DNA of 64,000 nucleotides from Burkholderia pyrrocinia. GTDB taxonomy: Bacteria; Pseudomonadota; Gammaproteobacteria; Burkholderiales; Burkholderiaceae. The notes beneath the pieces were generated by a model. It saw only the letters and a list, made by a program, of their open reading frames with translations. It made no database searches and was not told the DNA's origin. Where the stretch lies: positions 434,001 to 498,000 of the forward strand of contig NZ_CP094459.1 in NCBI RefSeq assembly GCF_022809715.1, written 5' to 3'. Of the stretch, positions 52,305 through 63,556 are shown one piece after another. A program made the position numbers and the translations under genes. How positions within the stretch are numbered: the stretch's first letter is position 1; the number at the start of each line of letters is the position of its first letter.

Positions 52305-53588
52305 ATGAACTGGGCGGTGACACGAATCGGCGGGCGCTTCCACTACGGATGGCTCGCGGCGGCGGTGGTATTCCTGATCCTGCTGGCGGCAGCCGGCACC
52401 CGCGCGACGCCGAGCGTGCTGATGGTGCCGCTCGAACGCGAACTCGGCTGGAGCCGCGCGGCGATTTCGCTGGCGATCTCGGTGAACATCGCGCTGTACG
52501 GGCTGACGGGGCCGTTCGCGGCCGCCGCGATGCAGCGCTTCGGGCTGCGCCCGACGATCCTCACCGCGCTCGTGACGATGAGCGCGGGCGTCGCGCTGTC
52601 GTCGATGATGACGCAGAGCTGGCAGATGGTGGTGATCTGGGGCCTGATGGTCGGCTGCTCGACGGGCGTCGTCGCGCTGACGCTGTCCGCGACCTTCGTC
52701 ACGCGCTGGTTCCATGCGCGGCGCGGCCTGGTCATGGGCATCCTGACCGCGAGCACGGCCACCGGCCAGCTCGTGTTCCTGCCGATGCTAGCGGCGATCG
52801 CGCAGCGCCATGGCTGGCGGCCGGTCGTGCTGGTCGTCGCGGTAGCGGCCGCGATCGTGATTCCGCTCGTCGCGTTCCTGCTGCCCGAACGGCCGGCCGA
52901 CGTGCAGTTGCGCCCGTACGGCGAGCCGGCCGATGCGCCGCCCGCGCTCGACGCGACGAAGGACAACCCGCTCGCGGTCGCGTTCCGCACGCTGCTGATG
53001 GCGAGCCGTTCGCGCGACTTCTGGCTGCTGTTCTTCAGCTTCTTCATCTGCGGCGCGAGCACCAACGGCTACGTCGGCACACACCTGATCGCGATGTGCA
53101 GCGACTACGGGATGACCGAAGTGCAGGGTGCGTCGCTGCTCGCGGCGATGGGCGTGTTCGACCTGTTCGGCACGACGCTGTCGGGCTGGCTGTCCGATCG
53201 TTACGACAACCGCGTGCTGCTGTTCTGGTACTACGGGCTGCGCGGGCTGTCGCTGATCTACCTGCCGCATGCGTTCGGCATCGATTTCTTCGGGCTGCCG
53301 CTGTTCGCGATGTTCTACGGGCTCGACTGGATCGCGACCGTGCCGCCGACCGTGCGGCTCGCGACCGACGTGTTCGGCAAGGCCGCGGCGCCGGTCGTGT
53401 TCGGCTGGATCGTCGCCGGCCACCAGCTCGGCGCGGCATTCGCGGCGCTCGGCGCGGGGCTGCTGCGCGCGAGCCTCGGCACCTACACGATCGCGTCGAT
53501 GATCTCGGGCGGGTTGTGCATCGTCGGTGCGCTGATCGTGCTGCGAATCAACCGCGGCCCGTCGCGTGCGGCAGCGCAGGCAGCCTGA
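52305..53588 (+). CDS. MFS transporter
   Basis: A 427-residue protein with about 12 membrane helices in two blocks of six and a central cytoplasmic loop (LLPERPADVQLRPYGEPADA). It begins MNWAVTRIGGRFHYGWLAAA; the YGW near the first helix and TRWFHARRGLVMGILTASTA are typical of the oxalate/formate-antiporter-like (OFA/MCT) branch of the major facilitator superfamily. ATG 52305 has GGAG 9 bases upstream; ATG 52299 is an alternative just before it. The substrate is unknown. TetR control suggests induction by a small molecule that is the substrate or its precursor. Confidence 0.9.
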   Translation: MNWAVTRIGGRFHYGWLAAAVVFLILLAAAGTRATPSVLMVPLERELGWSRAAISLAISVNIALYGLTGPFAAAAMQRFGLRPTILTALVTMSAGVALSSMMTQSWQMVVIWGLMVGCSTGVVALTLSATFVTRWFHARRGLVMGILTASTATGQLVFLPMLAAIAQRHGWRPVVLVVAVAAAIVIPLVAFLLPERPADVQLRPYGEPADAPPALDATKDNPLAVAFRTLLMASRSRDFWLLFFSFFICGASTNGYVGTHLIAMCSDYGMTEVQGASLLAAMGVFDLFGTTLSGWLSDRYDNRVLLFWYYGLRGLSLIYLPHAFGIDFFGLPLFAMFYGLDWIATVPPTVRLATDVFGKAAAPVVFGWIVAGHQLGAAFAALGAGLLRASLGTYTIASMISGGLCIVGALIVLRINRGPSRAAAQAA

Positions 53589-53744
53589 GCACGGTGGCCC
53601 GGCCGGCCGCACCGCATGCGGCCGGCCATTGCAGGCACGGTGATTTGCATAGCGCGGGAGGATCGGGCGCGCAAACGCTCAAGCGGGTATGCTTGCGGTT
53701 CGCCAGGCGTTCGCGCCCCTTCATCGATGTCAGCGAGGAACCGC

Positions 53745-54350
53745 ATGTCCGTCAAACCTGCTCCCACCACTGTTTCGATTCACGATCTGATCGCGGGCCG
53801 GTGGAGCCCGCGCGCGTATTCGGATGAACCCGTCAGCGCCGGCGATCTGCACGCGGTGCTCGAAGCCGCGCGCTGGGCGCCGTCCGCATACAACGCGCAG
53901 CCGTGGCGCTTCATCGTATTCGAGCGCACGCAGGACGAAGACGCATTCAAGCGCGCATTCGCGACGCTGGTGCCGTTCAACCAGGGCTGGAATGCGCCGG
54001 CGCCCGTGCTGATCGCGGTGACCGCGCATACGCTTTCGCCTAAGGGCGAACCGGCGCCGACCGCGCTGTACGATGCAGGCGCCGCGGCGATGTCGCTGGT
54101 GCTGCAGGCGCACGCGCTCGGCCTCGCCGCGCACCAGATGAGCGGTTTCGACGCGAAGGCGTTCCGCGACGCATTCGCGATTCCGGCCGACGTCGCGATC
54201 GTATCGATCATCTCGCTCGGCCACTACGGCAACGTCGACAAGCTCGATCCCGTGCTGCGCGATCGCGAGAAGGCGCCGCGCACGCGCCATGCGATCGGCG
54301 AAGTCGTGTATGCGAGCGCGTGGAAGAAGAGCTTCGACGCGGCAGCCTGA
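53745..54350 (+). CDS. Nitroreductase family protein
   Basis: A 201-residue flavoprotein: IHDLIAGRWSPRAYSDEPVS (the family Arg-Ser opening), LEAARWAPSAYNAQPWRFIV, DAGAAAMSLVLQAHALGLAA and IISLGHYGNVDKLDP. These are the FMN-binding landmarks of NAD(P)H-dependent nitroreductases. ATG 53745 has CGAGGAA upstream. The natural substrate cannot be told from sequence. Confidence 0.93.
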   Translation: MSVKPAPTTVSIHDLIAGRWSPRAYSDEPVSAGDLHAVLEAARWAPSAYNAQPWRFIVFERTQDEDAFKRAFATLVPFNQGWNAPAPVLIAVTAHTLSPKGEPAPTALYDAGAAAMSLVLQAHALGLAAHQMSGFDAKAFRDAFAIPADVAIVSIISLGHYGNVDKLDPVLRDREKAPRTRHAIGEVVYASAWKKSFDAAA

Positions 54351-54536
54351 CCTGCCAGGCGGGCGGCTGCATCGTGCATCCCGTCCGCGCGCATCTCCGG
54401 CGCGCCAGGCCGCGCGCCGTCGTCACCGAAGCCCGTTCCGCGGCACCGGTGGCGGGCCCGGTTGTGATCCCGCGGGCTTCATGTTAAAAAGCCCGTCCTT
54501 TCCGTTTTCGCGCCGGCCCTGCTGCGGCAACTTCCC

Positions 54537-55787
54537 ATGACTTACTGCGCGATCGATTTCGGCACGTCCAATTCCGCCGTGGCGCTGCCCGACGGCGACG
54601 GCATGCGCCTCGCGCCCGTCGAGGGCGACCACCTGACGCTGCCCACCGCGATCTTCTTCAACAACGACGAGGAGACGGTCGAGTACGGCCGCGCGGCGCT
54701 GGCGTCCTATATCGACGGTTTCGACGGCCGGCTGATGCGTTCGATGAAGAGCATCCTCGGCTCGCCGCTCGCGGAAACGACGACCGATCTCGGCGACGGC
54801 AGCGCGATCGCGTACACCGAAATCATCGCGCGCTTCCTGACGCACCTGAAGCGCAAGGCCGAAGCGCGCGCGGGCGCGCCGATCGGCCGCGCGGTGCTCG
54901 GCCGGCCCGTGTTCTTCGTCGACGACGATCCGCGCGCCGACCGTCTCGCGCAGGATCAGCTCGAGGCGGCCGCGCGGTCGGTCGGCTTCGCGGACGTTCA
55001 CTTCCAGTACGAACCGATTGCCGCCGCGTTCGACTACGAATCGCGCCAGCAGGCCGAACGCCTCGTGCTCGTCGCCGACATCGGCGGCGGCACGTCCGAC
55101 TTCTCGCTGGTGCGCGTCGGGCCCGAGCGGATGGTGCGGCTCGAGCGCAAGGACGACGTGCTGGCTCACCACGGCGTGCACGTCGCGGGCACCGACTATG
55201 ACCGGCGTGTCGAGCTGGCGGCGATCCTGCCTGCGTTCGGCTACCGTTCGCTCGACCCGGAAGGGCGCGAGCTGCCGAACAAGATCTACTTCGATCTCGC
55301 GACCTGGCACCTGATCAATACGGTCTACACGCCGAAGCGGCTCGGCGAGCTGAAGCTGATGAAGCACCTGTACCAGGATGCGCGGCAATACGACCGGCTC
55401 ACGAGCGTGGTCGAGCAGCGGCTCGGGCATGCATTGATGGCGCGCGCGGAAGAAGCGAAGATCGGCGTCGCGGCGGGCGGGGAGACGATGATCGACCTGA
55501 ACGACGTGGAAGAAGACCTGCTGATCGCGTTCGATTCCGATCGTCTCGTCGATGCGAGCCGTGACGACACCGCGCGCATCGTCGACGCCGCGCGCGAGAC
55601 GGTGCGGCTCGCGGGCGTTGCGCCGCGCGACGTCGGCGCACTGTATTTCACCGGCGGCTCGACGGGGCTCGCGTTCCTGTCGGGTGCGCTCGCGGGCGCA
55701 TTCCCGGATGCGCAGCCGGTATTCGGCGACCGCCTCGCGAGTGTCGCGACGGGGCTCGGCATTCACGCGCAGCGGCTGTTCGGCTGA
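54537..55787 (+). CDS. Hsp70-family chaperone-like protein (YegD-like)
   Basis: A 416-residue protein with the Hsp70/actin ATPase fold only: phosphate 1 loop AIDFGTSNSAVALPDGDGM, phosphate 2 loop VLVADIGGGTSDFSLVRVG, and an adenosine-motif region near the end (LYFTGGSTGLAFLSGALA). It has no substrate-binding domain, like E. coli YegD. Length is somewhat shorter than YegD. Followed by a strong terminator 46 bases after its stop. Confidence 0.9.
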   Translation: MTYCAIDFGTSNSAVALPDGDGMRLAPVEGDHLTLPTAIFFNNDEETVEYGRAALASYIDGFDGRLMRSMKSILGSPLAETTTDLGDGSAIAYTEIIARFLTHLKRKAEARAGAPIGRAVLGRPVFFVDDDPRADRLAQDQLEAAARSVGFADVHFQYEPIAAAFDYESRQQAERLVLVADIGGGTSDFSLVRVGPERMVRLERKDDVLAHHGVHVAGTDYDRRVELAAILPAFGYRSLDPEGRELPNKIYFDLATWHLINTVYTPKRLGELKLMKHLYQDARQYDRLTSVVEQRLGHALMARAEEAKIGVAAGGETMIDLNDVEEDLLIAFDSDRLVDASRDDTARIVDAARETVRLAGVAPRDVGALYFTGGSTGLAFLSGALAGAFPDAQPVFGDRLASVATGLGIHAQRLFG

Positions 55788-55832
55788 ATGCAGGCAGCCG
55801 CATTCCGCCGTGCCGGATTGGCGCACAAAAAC

Positions 55833-55860
55833 AAAAAGCCCCGCCGAAGCGGGGCTTTTT
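55833..55860. terminator. Bidirectional rho-independent terminator
   Basis: A 12-base perfect stem AAAAAGCCCCGC / GCGGGGCTTTTT with a CGAA loop, placed between the convergent YegD-like and cold-shock genes. It serves both directions. Confidence 0.95.
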
Positions 55861-55882
55861 TACATCAAATCTCGCGCAGAAC

Positions 55883-56086
55883 TTACAGCGGCTTGATGTT
55901 CGCAGCTTGCAGACCCTTCGGGCCCGTCTTCACTTCGAACTCGACCTTCTGGTTTTCTTGCAGCGTCTTGAAGCCTTCGGTGCGGATTTCCGAGAAGTGC
56001 GCGAACAGATCGTCGCCGCCGCCTTCCGGGGTGATGAAGCCGAAGCCCTTTGCGTCATTGAACCACTTGACGGTACCGGTTGCCAT
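55883..56086 (-). CDS. Cold-shock protein, CspA family
   Basis: A 67-residue OB-fold protein: [20 protein letters not shown] with RNP1-like KGFGFI, then [11 protein letters not shown] (RNP2-like FAHF). The C-terminal [20 protein letters not shown] is standard. AGGAAC lies before the ATG. It binds single-stranded RNA/DNA. A long untranslated leader upstream would be usual for this family. Confidence 0.97.
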   Translation of the reverse strand: MATGTVKWFNDAKGFGFITPEGGGDDLFAHFSEIRTEGFKTLQENQKVEFEVKTGPKGLQAANIKPL

Positions 56087-56506
56087 GTTACTTGTTCCTA
56101 AAAAGATAAAACGGGGCCGAAGCCCATGGGGTGCGGAAAATCAAGGAAGGGGTAATAGGACCAACCGGAGTACCGTTGATGGGCGAACTACGAAAGAACC
56201 AATTCACTCGCCGCTTGAAATCCTGCGAAGTCCTTTATACGGCTAATCGATCGTGTGGTCAACCGTATTTCCATGCTCTCAGGGTTATTGCGTATATCAG
56301 GTTTACAAAGCTTGCAGGCGATGCGAATTTTTTGTAGGGGCCGAACGATTTTGGCGCCACGTTCGAGGTGCAACCGTTAAACTACGCGCCGCGCGGACGG
56401 GTTGCCCCGATCGGATGACTCGTCCCCCCAAGAATGCGTGCGCGGTGCAGTCCGAGCCGATCCCGGACTGCGGGCCGACCATGCTTTTTGAGACACAGGA
56501 GAGGAT
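56087..56506. other. 420-base divergent control region
   Basis: It lies between the leftward cold-shock gene and the rightward permease. Short frames (for example 56131-56337) lack ribosome sites. The part nearest the cold-shock gene is relatively AT-rich and likely its long 5' leader. A purine-rich ribosome site ACAGGAGAGG at the right end belongs to the permease. No clear attenuator was resolved by eye. Confidence 0.4.
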
Positions 56507-58105
56507 GTGAAGAGTTCTATTCAACGGAACATCGGCCCGTTTGCATTGATGCTGACGGGGCTGGGTTCGATTATCGGCTCGGGCTGGCTGTTCGGCGCCT
56601 GGAAGGCCGCGAAGATTGCCGGTCCGGCGGCGATCTGCGCATGGATCATCGGCGCGGTCGTGATTCTCGCGATTGCACTGACTTACGCCGAACTGGGCGC
56701 GATGTTCCCCGAGTCGGGCGGCATGGTGCGCTATGCGCGCTATTCGCACGGTTCGCTGGTGGGCTTCATCAGCGCATGGGCCAACTGGATCGCGATCGTC
56801 TCCGTGATCCCGATCGAGGCCGAAGCGTCGATCCAGTACATGAGCACGTGGCCGTATCCGTGGGCGCACAGCCTGTTCGTGAACGGCGAGTTGACGACAC
56901 CCGGGCTGCTGCTGTCGGCCGTGCTGGTCGTCATCTACTTCATGCTGAACTACTGGGGTGTGAAGGCCTTCGCGCGTGCGAACACCGCAATCACGATCTT
57001 CAAGTTCCTGATCCCCGGCCTCACGATCCTCGGCCTGATGCTGACGAGCTTCCATTCGGAGAACCTCGGCACTGCATCCAATGCAAGCTTTGCGCCGTAC
57101 GGCTGGTCGGCGGTGCTGACCGCGGTCGCGACGAGCGGCATCGTGTTCGCGTTCAACGGCTTCCAGAGCCCCGTGAACCTCGCGGGCGAAGCGCGCAATC
57201 CGTCGCGCAGCGTGCCGTTCGCGGTGATCTCGTCGATCCTGATCGCGCTCGTGATCTACGTGCTGCTGCAGGTGGCCTACATCGGCTCGGTGAATCCGGC
57301 CGACGTCGCACAGGGCTGGTCGCACTTCAACTTCTCGTCGCCGTTCGCGGAACTCGCGATCGCGCTGAACCTGAACTGGCTCGCGATCCTGCTGTACGTC
57401 GACGCGTTCATCAGCCCGAGCGGCACCGGCACGACCTACATGGCGACGACCACCCGGATGATCTACGCGATGGAGCGCAACAACACGATGCCGAAGATGT
57501 TCGGCAACGTGCACCCGCTCTACGGCGTGCCGCGCCAGGCGATGTGGTTCAACCTGCTGGTCTCGTTCATCTTCCTGTTCTTCTTCCGCGGCTGGAGCTC
57601 GCTCGCGGCAGTGATCTCGGTTGCGACGGTGATCTCGTACCTGACCGGCCCGATCAGCCTGATGGCGCTGCGCCGCGCGGCGACCGACATCGAGCGCCCG
57701 CTGTCGATTCCGCTGATGAAGCTGATCGCACCGTTCGCGTTCGTCTGCGCGTCGCTGATCCTGTACTGGGCGAAGTGGCCGCTGACGGGCGAAATCATCC
57801 TGCTGATGATCGTTGCACTGCCGGTGTATTTCTACTTCCAGGCGAAGTCGGGCTGGACCGGCTGGGGTGCCGACCTGAAGGCCGCATGGTGGCTGGTCGC
57901 GTACCTGCCGACGATGGCCGTGCTGTCGCTGATCGGCAGCAAGGAATTCGGCGGTCACGGCTATCTGCCGTACGGCTGGGACATGCTGATCGTCGCTGCG
58001 ATTTCGCTCGTGTTCTACTTCTGGGGCGTGAGTACCGGCTACCGGACCCAGTATCTCGACGAGCGCGAGACGCACGACGAGATCCTCGAAGGGGTCGGTG
58101 TCTGA
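56507..58105 (+). CDS. APC-family amino-acid permease
   Basis: A 532-residue integral membrane protein with about 12 helices. It starts at GTG 56507 after the strong site AGGAGAGG. The first helix carries the substrate/ion-binding unwound motif (LTGLGSIIGSGWLFGAWKAA) typical of amino acid-polyamine-organocation carriers; YAELGAMFPESGGMVRYARY is the conserved loop after helix 2. The C-terminal tail is hydrophilic (YLDERETHDEILEGVGV). The substrate is not identifiable. Followed by a very strong terminator. Confidence 0.93.
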   Translation: MKSSIQRNIGPFALMLTGLGSIIGSGWLFGAWKAAKIAGPAAICAWIIGAVVILAIALTYAELGAMFPESGGMVRYARYSHGSLVGFISAWANWIAIVSVIPIEAEASIQYMSTWPYPWAHSLFVNGELTTPGLLLSAVLVVIYFMLNYWGVKAFARANTAITIFKFLIPGLTILGLMLTSFHSENLGTASNASFAPYGWSAVLTAVATSGIVFAFNGFQSPVNLAGEARNPSRSVPFAVISSILIALVIYVLLQVAYIGSVNPADVAQGWSHFNFSSPFAELAIALNLNWLAILLYVDAFISPSGTGTTYMATTTRMIYAMERNNTMPKMFGNVHPLYGVPRQAMWFNLLVSFIFLFFFRGWSSLAAVISVATVISYLTGPISLMALRRAATDIERPLSIPLMKLIAPFAFVCASLILYWAKWPLTGEIILLMIVALPVYFYFQAKSGWTGWGADLKAAWWLVAYLPTMAVLSLIGSKEFGGHGYLPYGWDMLIVAAISLVFYFWGVSTGYRTQYLDERETHDEILEGVGV

Positions 58106-58147
58106 CGCGTGACCTGCCGCCGGATTCGGCGGCGGCGGGAAGCAGTG

Positions 58148-58184
58148 AAAAAACCCGCCCGGGCAATGCCCGGGCGGGTTTTTT
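58148..58184. terminator. Bidirectional rho-independent terminator
   Basis: A 17-base perfect stem AAAAAACCCGCCCGGGC / GCCCGGGCGGGTTTTTT with an AAT loop. It lies between the convergent permease and dioxygenase genes and works in both directions. Confidence 0.97.
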
Positions 58185-58213
58185 GTTTGTTGTCGCCGGT
58201 TGTCTCGCGGAAT

Positions 58214-59005
58214 TCAGGCGGCCGCGCTCGCGAACACGTAGTTCGTCATCGCGAGCACGCGCTGGTAGGTGCCGAGCGACTGGATGCCGAGCTGGTAGTC
58301 GTCGTCCGCCGCGCCGAGCGCCGTGAACACCGGCAGCAGATGTTCGTCGGTCGGATGCATCAGCGCCGCATGCGGTGCCTGCCGGCGGTAGTCGAGCAGC
58401 GCGTCGACGTCGCGCGCGGCGAGCTTCTCCTCGAACCAGCCGGTGAATTCCGCCACGCGCGGGTCCGCATCCTCGGGCGCCGCGCCGAAATCGGCTGCGC
58501 GCAGGTTGTGCGTGATCTGGCCCGAGCCGATCACCATCACGCCTTCGTCGCGCAGCGGCCGCAGCGCGCGGCCGAGCGCGAAGTGGTGGGCCGCGTCCGC
58601 GCGCGGCTGGATCGACAACTGCGCGACCGGCACGTCGGCCTCCGGGAACATCAGCAGCATCGGCACCCACGCGCCGTGGTCGAGCCCGTGCTCGGTCGTC
58701 GCGGTCGCGATGCCGGCTGCGTTCAGCAGCGCGGCCGCTCGCTCGGCGACGTCAGGGGCGCCCGGCGCCGGATAGCGGATCTCGTACAGCGCGCGCGGAA
58801 AACCGTAGAAGTCGTGGATCGTTTCCGGGTGTGCGGCGACGCTCGCGACCGGCTGTTGCGTGCCCCAGTGCGCGGACAGCATCAGTACCGCGCGCGGGCG
58901 CGGCAATTCGGCGCCGAGGTGCGTGAACGCACCGGACGGCAGCGTCGGGTCGATCGGCAGCGTCGGCGCGCCGTGGGACAGGTACAGCGAAGGCAAGCGG
59001 TTCAT
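58214..59005 (-). CDS. DODA-type (LigB-like) extradiol dioxygenase
   Basis: A 263-residue protein starting MNRLPSLYLSHGAPTLPIDP. The SHGAPTL, LMLSAHW, LDHGAWVPMLLMFP and IGSGQITHNL segments carry the conserved His residues of the class III ring-opening dioxygenase fold (as in YgiD/4,5-DOPA dioxygenase). The metal ligands appear complete. The longer frame to 59050 adds only a weak leader. The natural substrate is unknown. Confidence 0.93.
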   Translation of the reverse strand: MNRLPSLYLSHGAPTLPIDPTLPSGAFTHLGAELPRPRAVLMLSAHWGTQQPVASVAAHPETIHDFYGFPRALYEIRYPAPGAPDVAERAAALLNAAGIATATTEHGLDHGAWVPMLLMFPEADVPVAQLSIQPRADAAHHFALGRALRPLRDEGVMVIGSGQITHNLRAADFGAAPEDADPRVAEFTGWFEEKLAARDVDALLDYRRQAPHAALMHPTDEHLLPVFTALGAADDDYQLGIQSLGTYQRVLAMTNYVFASAAA

Positions 59006-59215
59006 GGCGGTGGCCTGCAAAAGGGTTTGCCTGTGACTATAGGCGTGCACCTGACATTGATAAATCCGCGCCAGAGAATTTGATTGATGCTTGTTTGTTG
59101 ATAATCGTCGCGATGCAATGCGTTCTGGTGTGGGTAGACGTCAGTACGCGTGAAATCGAATGAATTGCCGATTGAATCGGTGAAGATGCGCGAAGAAGCG
59201 GGTGTGGCGATCGGC

Positions 59216-59812
59216 TTACTGCGCGTGCCGGATGCCGGCCCACGGTGTCGTCAGCGGTGCGCTGAGCGCGAACAGGTCGAGCACGCGGGTGACGGTCTGG
59301 TCGACGAGTTCCTCGATCGTCTTCGGCATCGCATAGAACGCGGGCAACGGCGGAAACACGATGCCGCCCATTTCGGTGACGGCGGTCATGTTGCGCAGAT
59401 GCGCGAGGTTGAACGGCGTTTCGCGCACCATCAGCACGAGACGGCGGCGTTCCTTCAGCGTGACGTCGGCCGCGCGCGTGATCAGGTTGTCGGACAGCCC
59501 GTGCGCAACGCTCGCGAGCGTCTTCATCGAGCATGGCGCGATCACCATCCCGTCGGTCGCGAACGAGCCCGACGCGATCGTCGCGCCGACGTCGCGCACC
59601 GAATGCACGACGTCCGCACGGCTTTCGACATCGGCCTTCGGCAGCTTCAGTTCATGCTGGATGTTGAGCCAGCCGGCGTTCGAAATCAGCAGATGCGTTT
59701 CGACGCCGCCGGCGGCGCGCAGCAGGTCGAGCAGCCGCACGCCGTAGATCGCGCCGGTGGCGCCGGTGATCGCGACGATCAGCCGGCGTGGCGGCGCGCT
59801 GGGAGATGCCAT
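59216..59812 (-). CDS. ubiX: Flavin prenyltransferase UbiX
   Basis: A 198-residue protein starting MASPSAPPRRLIVAITGATG. Family landmarks are ITGATGAIYGVRLLDLL, IASGSFATDGMVIAPCSMKT and LASVAHGLSDNLITRAADVT, then KERRRLVLMVRETPFNLAHL. UbiX makes prenylated FMN, the cofactor of the UbiD decarboxylase in ubiquinone synthesis. It is the last gene of the leftward hemA-prfA-prmC-grxD-ubiX run, 26 bases after grxD. Confidence 0.95.
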   Translation of the reverse strand: MASPSAPPRRLIVAITGATGAIYGVRLLDLLRAAGGVETHLLISNAGWLNIQHELKLPKADVESRADVVHSVRDVGATIASGSFATDGMVIAPCSMKTLASVAHGLSDNLITRAADVTLKERRRLVLMVRETPFNLAHLRNMTAVTEMGGIVFPPLPAFYAMPKTIEELVDQTVTRVLDLFALSAPLTTPWAGIRHAQ

Positions 59813-59838
59813 CGAAAGGGTGGGACGGGTCGGGCGTG

Positions 59839-60150
59839 TTAAGCGGCTGCGAACAGTTGCTGCAGCTCGCCCGACTGGTACATCTCCATCATGATGTCCG
59901 AGCCGCCGACGAATTCGCCCTTCACGTAGAGCTGCGGGATGGTCGGCCAGTTCGAGAATTCCTTGATGCCCTGGCGGATTTCGTCGTCCTCGAGCACGTT
60001 GACCGTCTTGAACTGGTCGACGCCGCAGGCCTTCAGCACCTGCACCGCGCGGCCCGAGAAGCCGCACATCGGGAATTGCGCGTTGCCCTTCATGAAGAGC
60101 ACGACCTGGTTTTCGTCGACGATTTGCTTGATACGTTGTTGGGTGTCCAT
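59839..60150 (-). CDS. grxD: Monothiol glutaredoxin, Grx4 family
   Basis: A 103-residue protein, [20 protein letters not shown], with the monothiol active site CGFS ([14 protein letters not shown]) and the glutathione-binding [20 protein letters not shown]. Grx4 proteins carry [2Fe-2S] clusters with glutathione and BolA partners. It sits between prmC and ubiX. Confidence 0.97.
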   Translation of the reverse strand: MDTQQRIKQIVDENQVVLFMKGNAQFPMCGFSGRAVQVLKACGVDQFKTVNVLEDDEIRQGIKEFSNWPTIPQLYVKGEFVGGSDIMMEMYQSGELQQLFAAA

Positions 60151-60217
60151 GACTGACCTTGCGTTTGCGGGGCGTTAGATCGAAATGATAGCGGATTTCA
60201 ACCGGGCGGGCCGGGCA

Positions 60218-61060
60218 TCAGCCCGGCAGGCGGCCGCCGGTCGTGCGTTCGATCGCAGCCAGATCGGCGAGCGATTCGACTGCGACGAAGCCGTGCGACG
60301 ACAGCACTGCGCGGACGGCTTCGGCCTGGTCGTAGCCGTGCTCGATCCACAGCGTGCCGCCCGGTTTCAGGTAGGCGCCGGCGCCCGCGACGATCGTGCG
60401 GATCGCGCTGAGGCCGTCGGCGTCGTCGGTAAGCGCGCCGCGCGGCTCGAAACGCAGATCGCCCTGCGCAAGGTGCGGATCGTGCTGCGCGATGTACGGC
60501 GGGTTGCTGACGATCGTGTCGAATGCGAGCGCCGGATCGAGCGCCGCGTACCAGTCGCTCTGCAGCCAGTGCAGCGGGCCGCCGGGGCGGTGCGCGTCGA
60601 GCAGCTTGCCGGCGTTGCATTGCGCGACTGCGAGCGCGGCCGGCGAACGGTCGAGCGCCCACACGCGTGCATCGGGACGCTCGGCCGCGATCGATACGGC
60701 GATCGCGCCGCTGCCGGTGCCGAGATCGAGCACGGCCGGATGCGGCAGCCCGTCGATCGCGTCGAGCGCGGCTTCGACGAGCAGTTCGGTTTCGGGGCGC
60801 GGGATCAGCACGTCGGGCGTCACGTCGAACGGCCGGCCGAAGAATTCGCGCATCCCGACGAGCTGCGCGACCGGCTCGCCGGCCACGCGGCGCGCTTCGA
60901 GCGCGCGATAGCGTTCGACCGCGGCAGCGTCGAGCGGCGTGTCGCCACGCGTAATCAGTTGCGTGCGGGTCCAGCCGAGCGCGTGCGCGAGCAGCACGCG
61001 CGCATCGACCGCGTCGAGCGGCGACGCGCGCAACAGTTCGTCGGCGGTAGTGTCGGGCAT
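60218..61060 (-). CDS. prmC: Peptide chain release factor N5-glutamine methyltransferase PrmC
   Basis: A 280-residue protein. The N-terminal helical domain is followed by EFFGRPFDVTPDVLIPRPET, then ELLVEAAL, SAM motif I VLDLGTGSGAIAVSIAAERP and the catalytic NPPY (IVSNPPYIAQHDPHL). It methylates the GGQ glutamine of RF1/RF2. It begins 7 bases after the prfA stop, the expected pairing with its substrate. The longer frame to 61126 overlaps prfA and is not used. Confidence 0.96.
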   Translation of the reverse strand: MPDTTADELLRASPLDAVDARVLLAHALGWTRTQLITRGDTPLDAAAVERYRALEARRVAGEPVAQLVGMREFFGRPFDVTPDVLIPRPETELLVEAALDAIDGLPHPAVLDLGTGSGAIAVSIAAERPDARVWALDRSPAALAVAQCNAGKLLDAHRPGGPLHWLQSDWYAALDPALAFDTIVSNPPYIAQHDPHLAQGDLRFEPRGALTDDADGLSAIRTIVAGAGAYLKPGGTLWIEHGYDQAEAVRAVLSSHGFVAVESLADLAAIERTTGGRLPG

Positions 61061-61067
61061 CGCGGCC

Positions 61068-62150
61068 TCAGTCGGCGTCGCCGAGCGACGCGAGCAGTTC
61101 GGCCTGGTGCTCGCTGACGAGCACACCGATCAGTTCGTCGAGATCGCCGTCCATGATCGCCTCGAGCCGGTACAGCGTCAGGTTGATCCGGTGGTCGGTC
61201 ATCCGGCCCTGCGGGAAGTTGTACGTGCGGATCCGCTCCGAGCGGTCGCCGGAGCCGATCAGGCTCTTGCGCGTCGCCGCTTCCTTCGCGTGCTGCTCGT
61301 GATACTGCTTGTCCTTGATGCGCGCGGCGAGCACCTTCAGCGCGCGATCCTTGTTCTTGTGCTGCGAACGGTCGTCCTGGCACTCGACGACGATTCCGGT
61401 CGGGATGTGCGTGACGCGCACCGCCGAATCGGTCTTGTTGATGTGCTGGCCGCCCGCGCCGGACGCACGGAACGTATCGATCCGCAGGTCGGCCGGATTG
61501 ATCTCGATCTCGCCGATCTCGTCGGCTTCCGGCATCACCGCGACCGTGCACGCGGACGTATGGATGCGCCCCTGCGTCTCGGTCGCCGGCACGCGCTGCA
61601 CGCGATGGCCGCCCGATTCGAACTTCAGGCGCGAATACGCGCCCTGGCCCGCGATCCGCACGATCACTTCCTTGTAGCCGCCGAGATCCGACGCGCTCTC
61701 CGACATCATCTCGACCTGCCAGCGATGGCGTTCCGCGAAGCGCAGGTACATGCGCAGCAGGTCGCCCGCGAACAGCGCCGATTCGTCGCCGCCCGTGCCC
61801 GCGCGGATTTCGAGGAAGATGTTGCGATCGTCGTTCGGATCCTTCGGCAACAGCATTTTCTGCAGCTCGACCTCGAGGCGGGCCATGCTTTCTCGCGCGC
61901 TGCGGATCTCGTCCTCGGCGAAATCGCGCATCGACGGATCGGCGAGCAGTTCCTGCGCGGCCGTTTCGTCGCTGCGCGACTGGCGCCACAGCGCGTACTG
62001 CTCGACGACCGGGCCGAGTTCCGCATGTTCGCGCGTCAGCTTGCGGTACTGGTCGAGATCGGCCGTGACGTTTTCGCGGCTCAGCAGGTCGTTCAGTTCG
62101 GCCAGCCGTGTGGACAGCTGGTCGAGCTTGCGTTGCATGCTCGTCTTCAT
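61068..62150 (-). CDS. prfA: Peptide chain release factor 1
   Basis: A 360-residue protein, [20 protein letters not shown]. It has the catalytic GGQ loop [20 protein letters not shown] and the stop-codon-reading PxT region ([23 protein letters not shown]), which identifies RF1 rather than RF2. The C-terminus [20 protein letters not shown] is standard. It lies between hemA and prmC as in many proteobacteria. Confidence 0.98.
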   Translation of the reverse strand: MKTSMQRKLDQLSTRLAELNDLLSRENVTADLDQYRKLTREHAELGPVVEQYALWRQSRSDETAAQELLADPSMRDFAEDEIRSARESMARLEVELQKMLLPKDPNDDRNIFLEIRAGTGGDESALFAGDLLRMYLRFAERHRWQVEMMSESASDLGGYKEVIVRIAGQGAYSRLKFESGGHRVQRVPATETQGRIHTSACTVAVMPEADEIGEIEINPADLRIDTFRASGAGGQHINKTDSAVRVTHIPTGIVVECQDDRSQHKNKDRALKVLAARIKDKQYHEQHAKEAATRKSLIGSGDRSERIRTYNFPQGRMTDHRINLTLYRLEAIMDGDLDELIGVLVSEHQAELLASLGDAD

Positions 62151-62231
62151 GGTGTGGAGCGGCGCTCCCGGGCAAGGGTATTCGGAAAGGATAGGCCGGC
62201 TCGCGGCCGGCGGCAGGGCAACCGGCCGGCG

Positions 62232-63545
<1,314 letters not shown>

Positions 63546-63556
63546 TTAGCCCCATA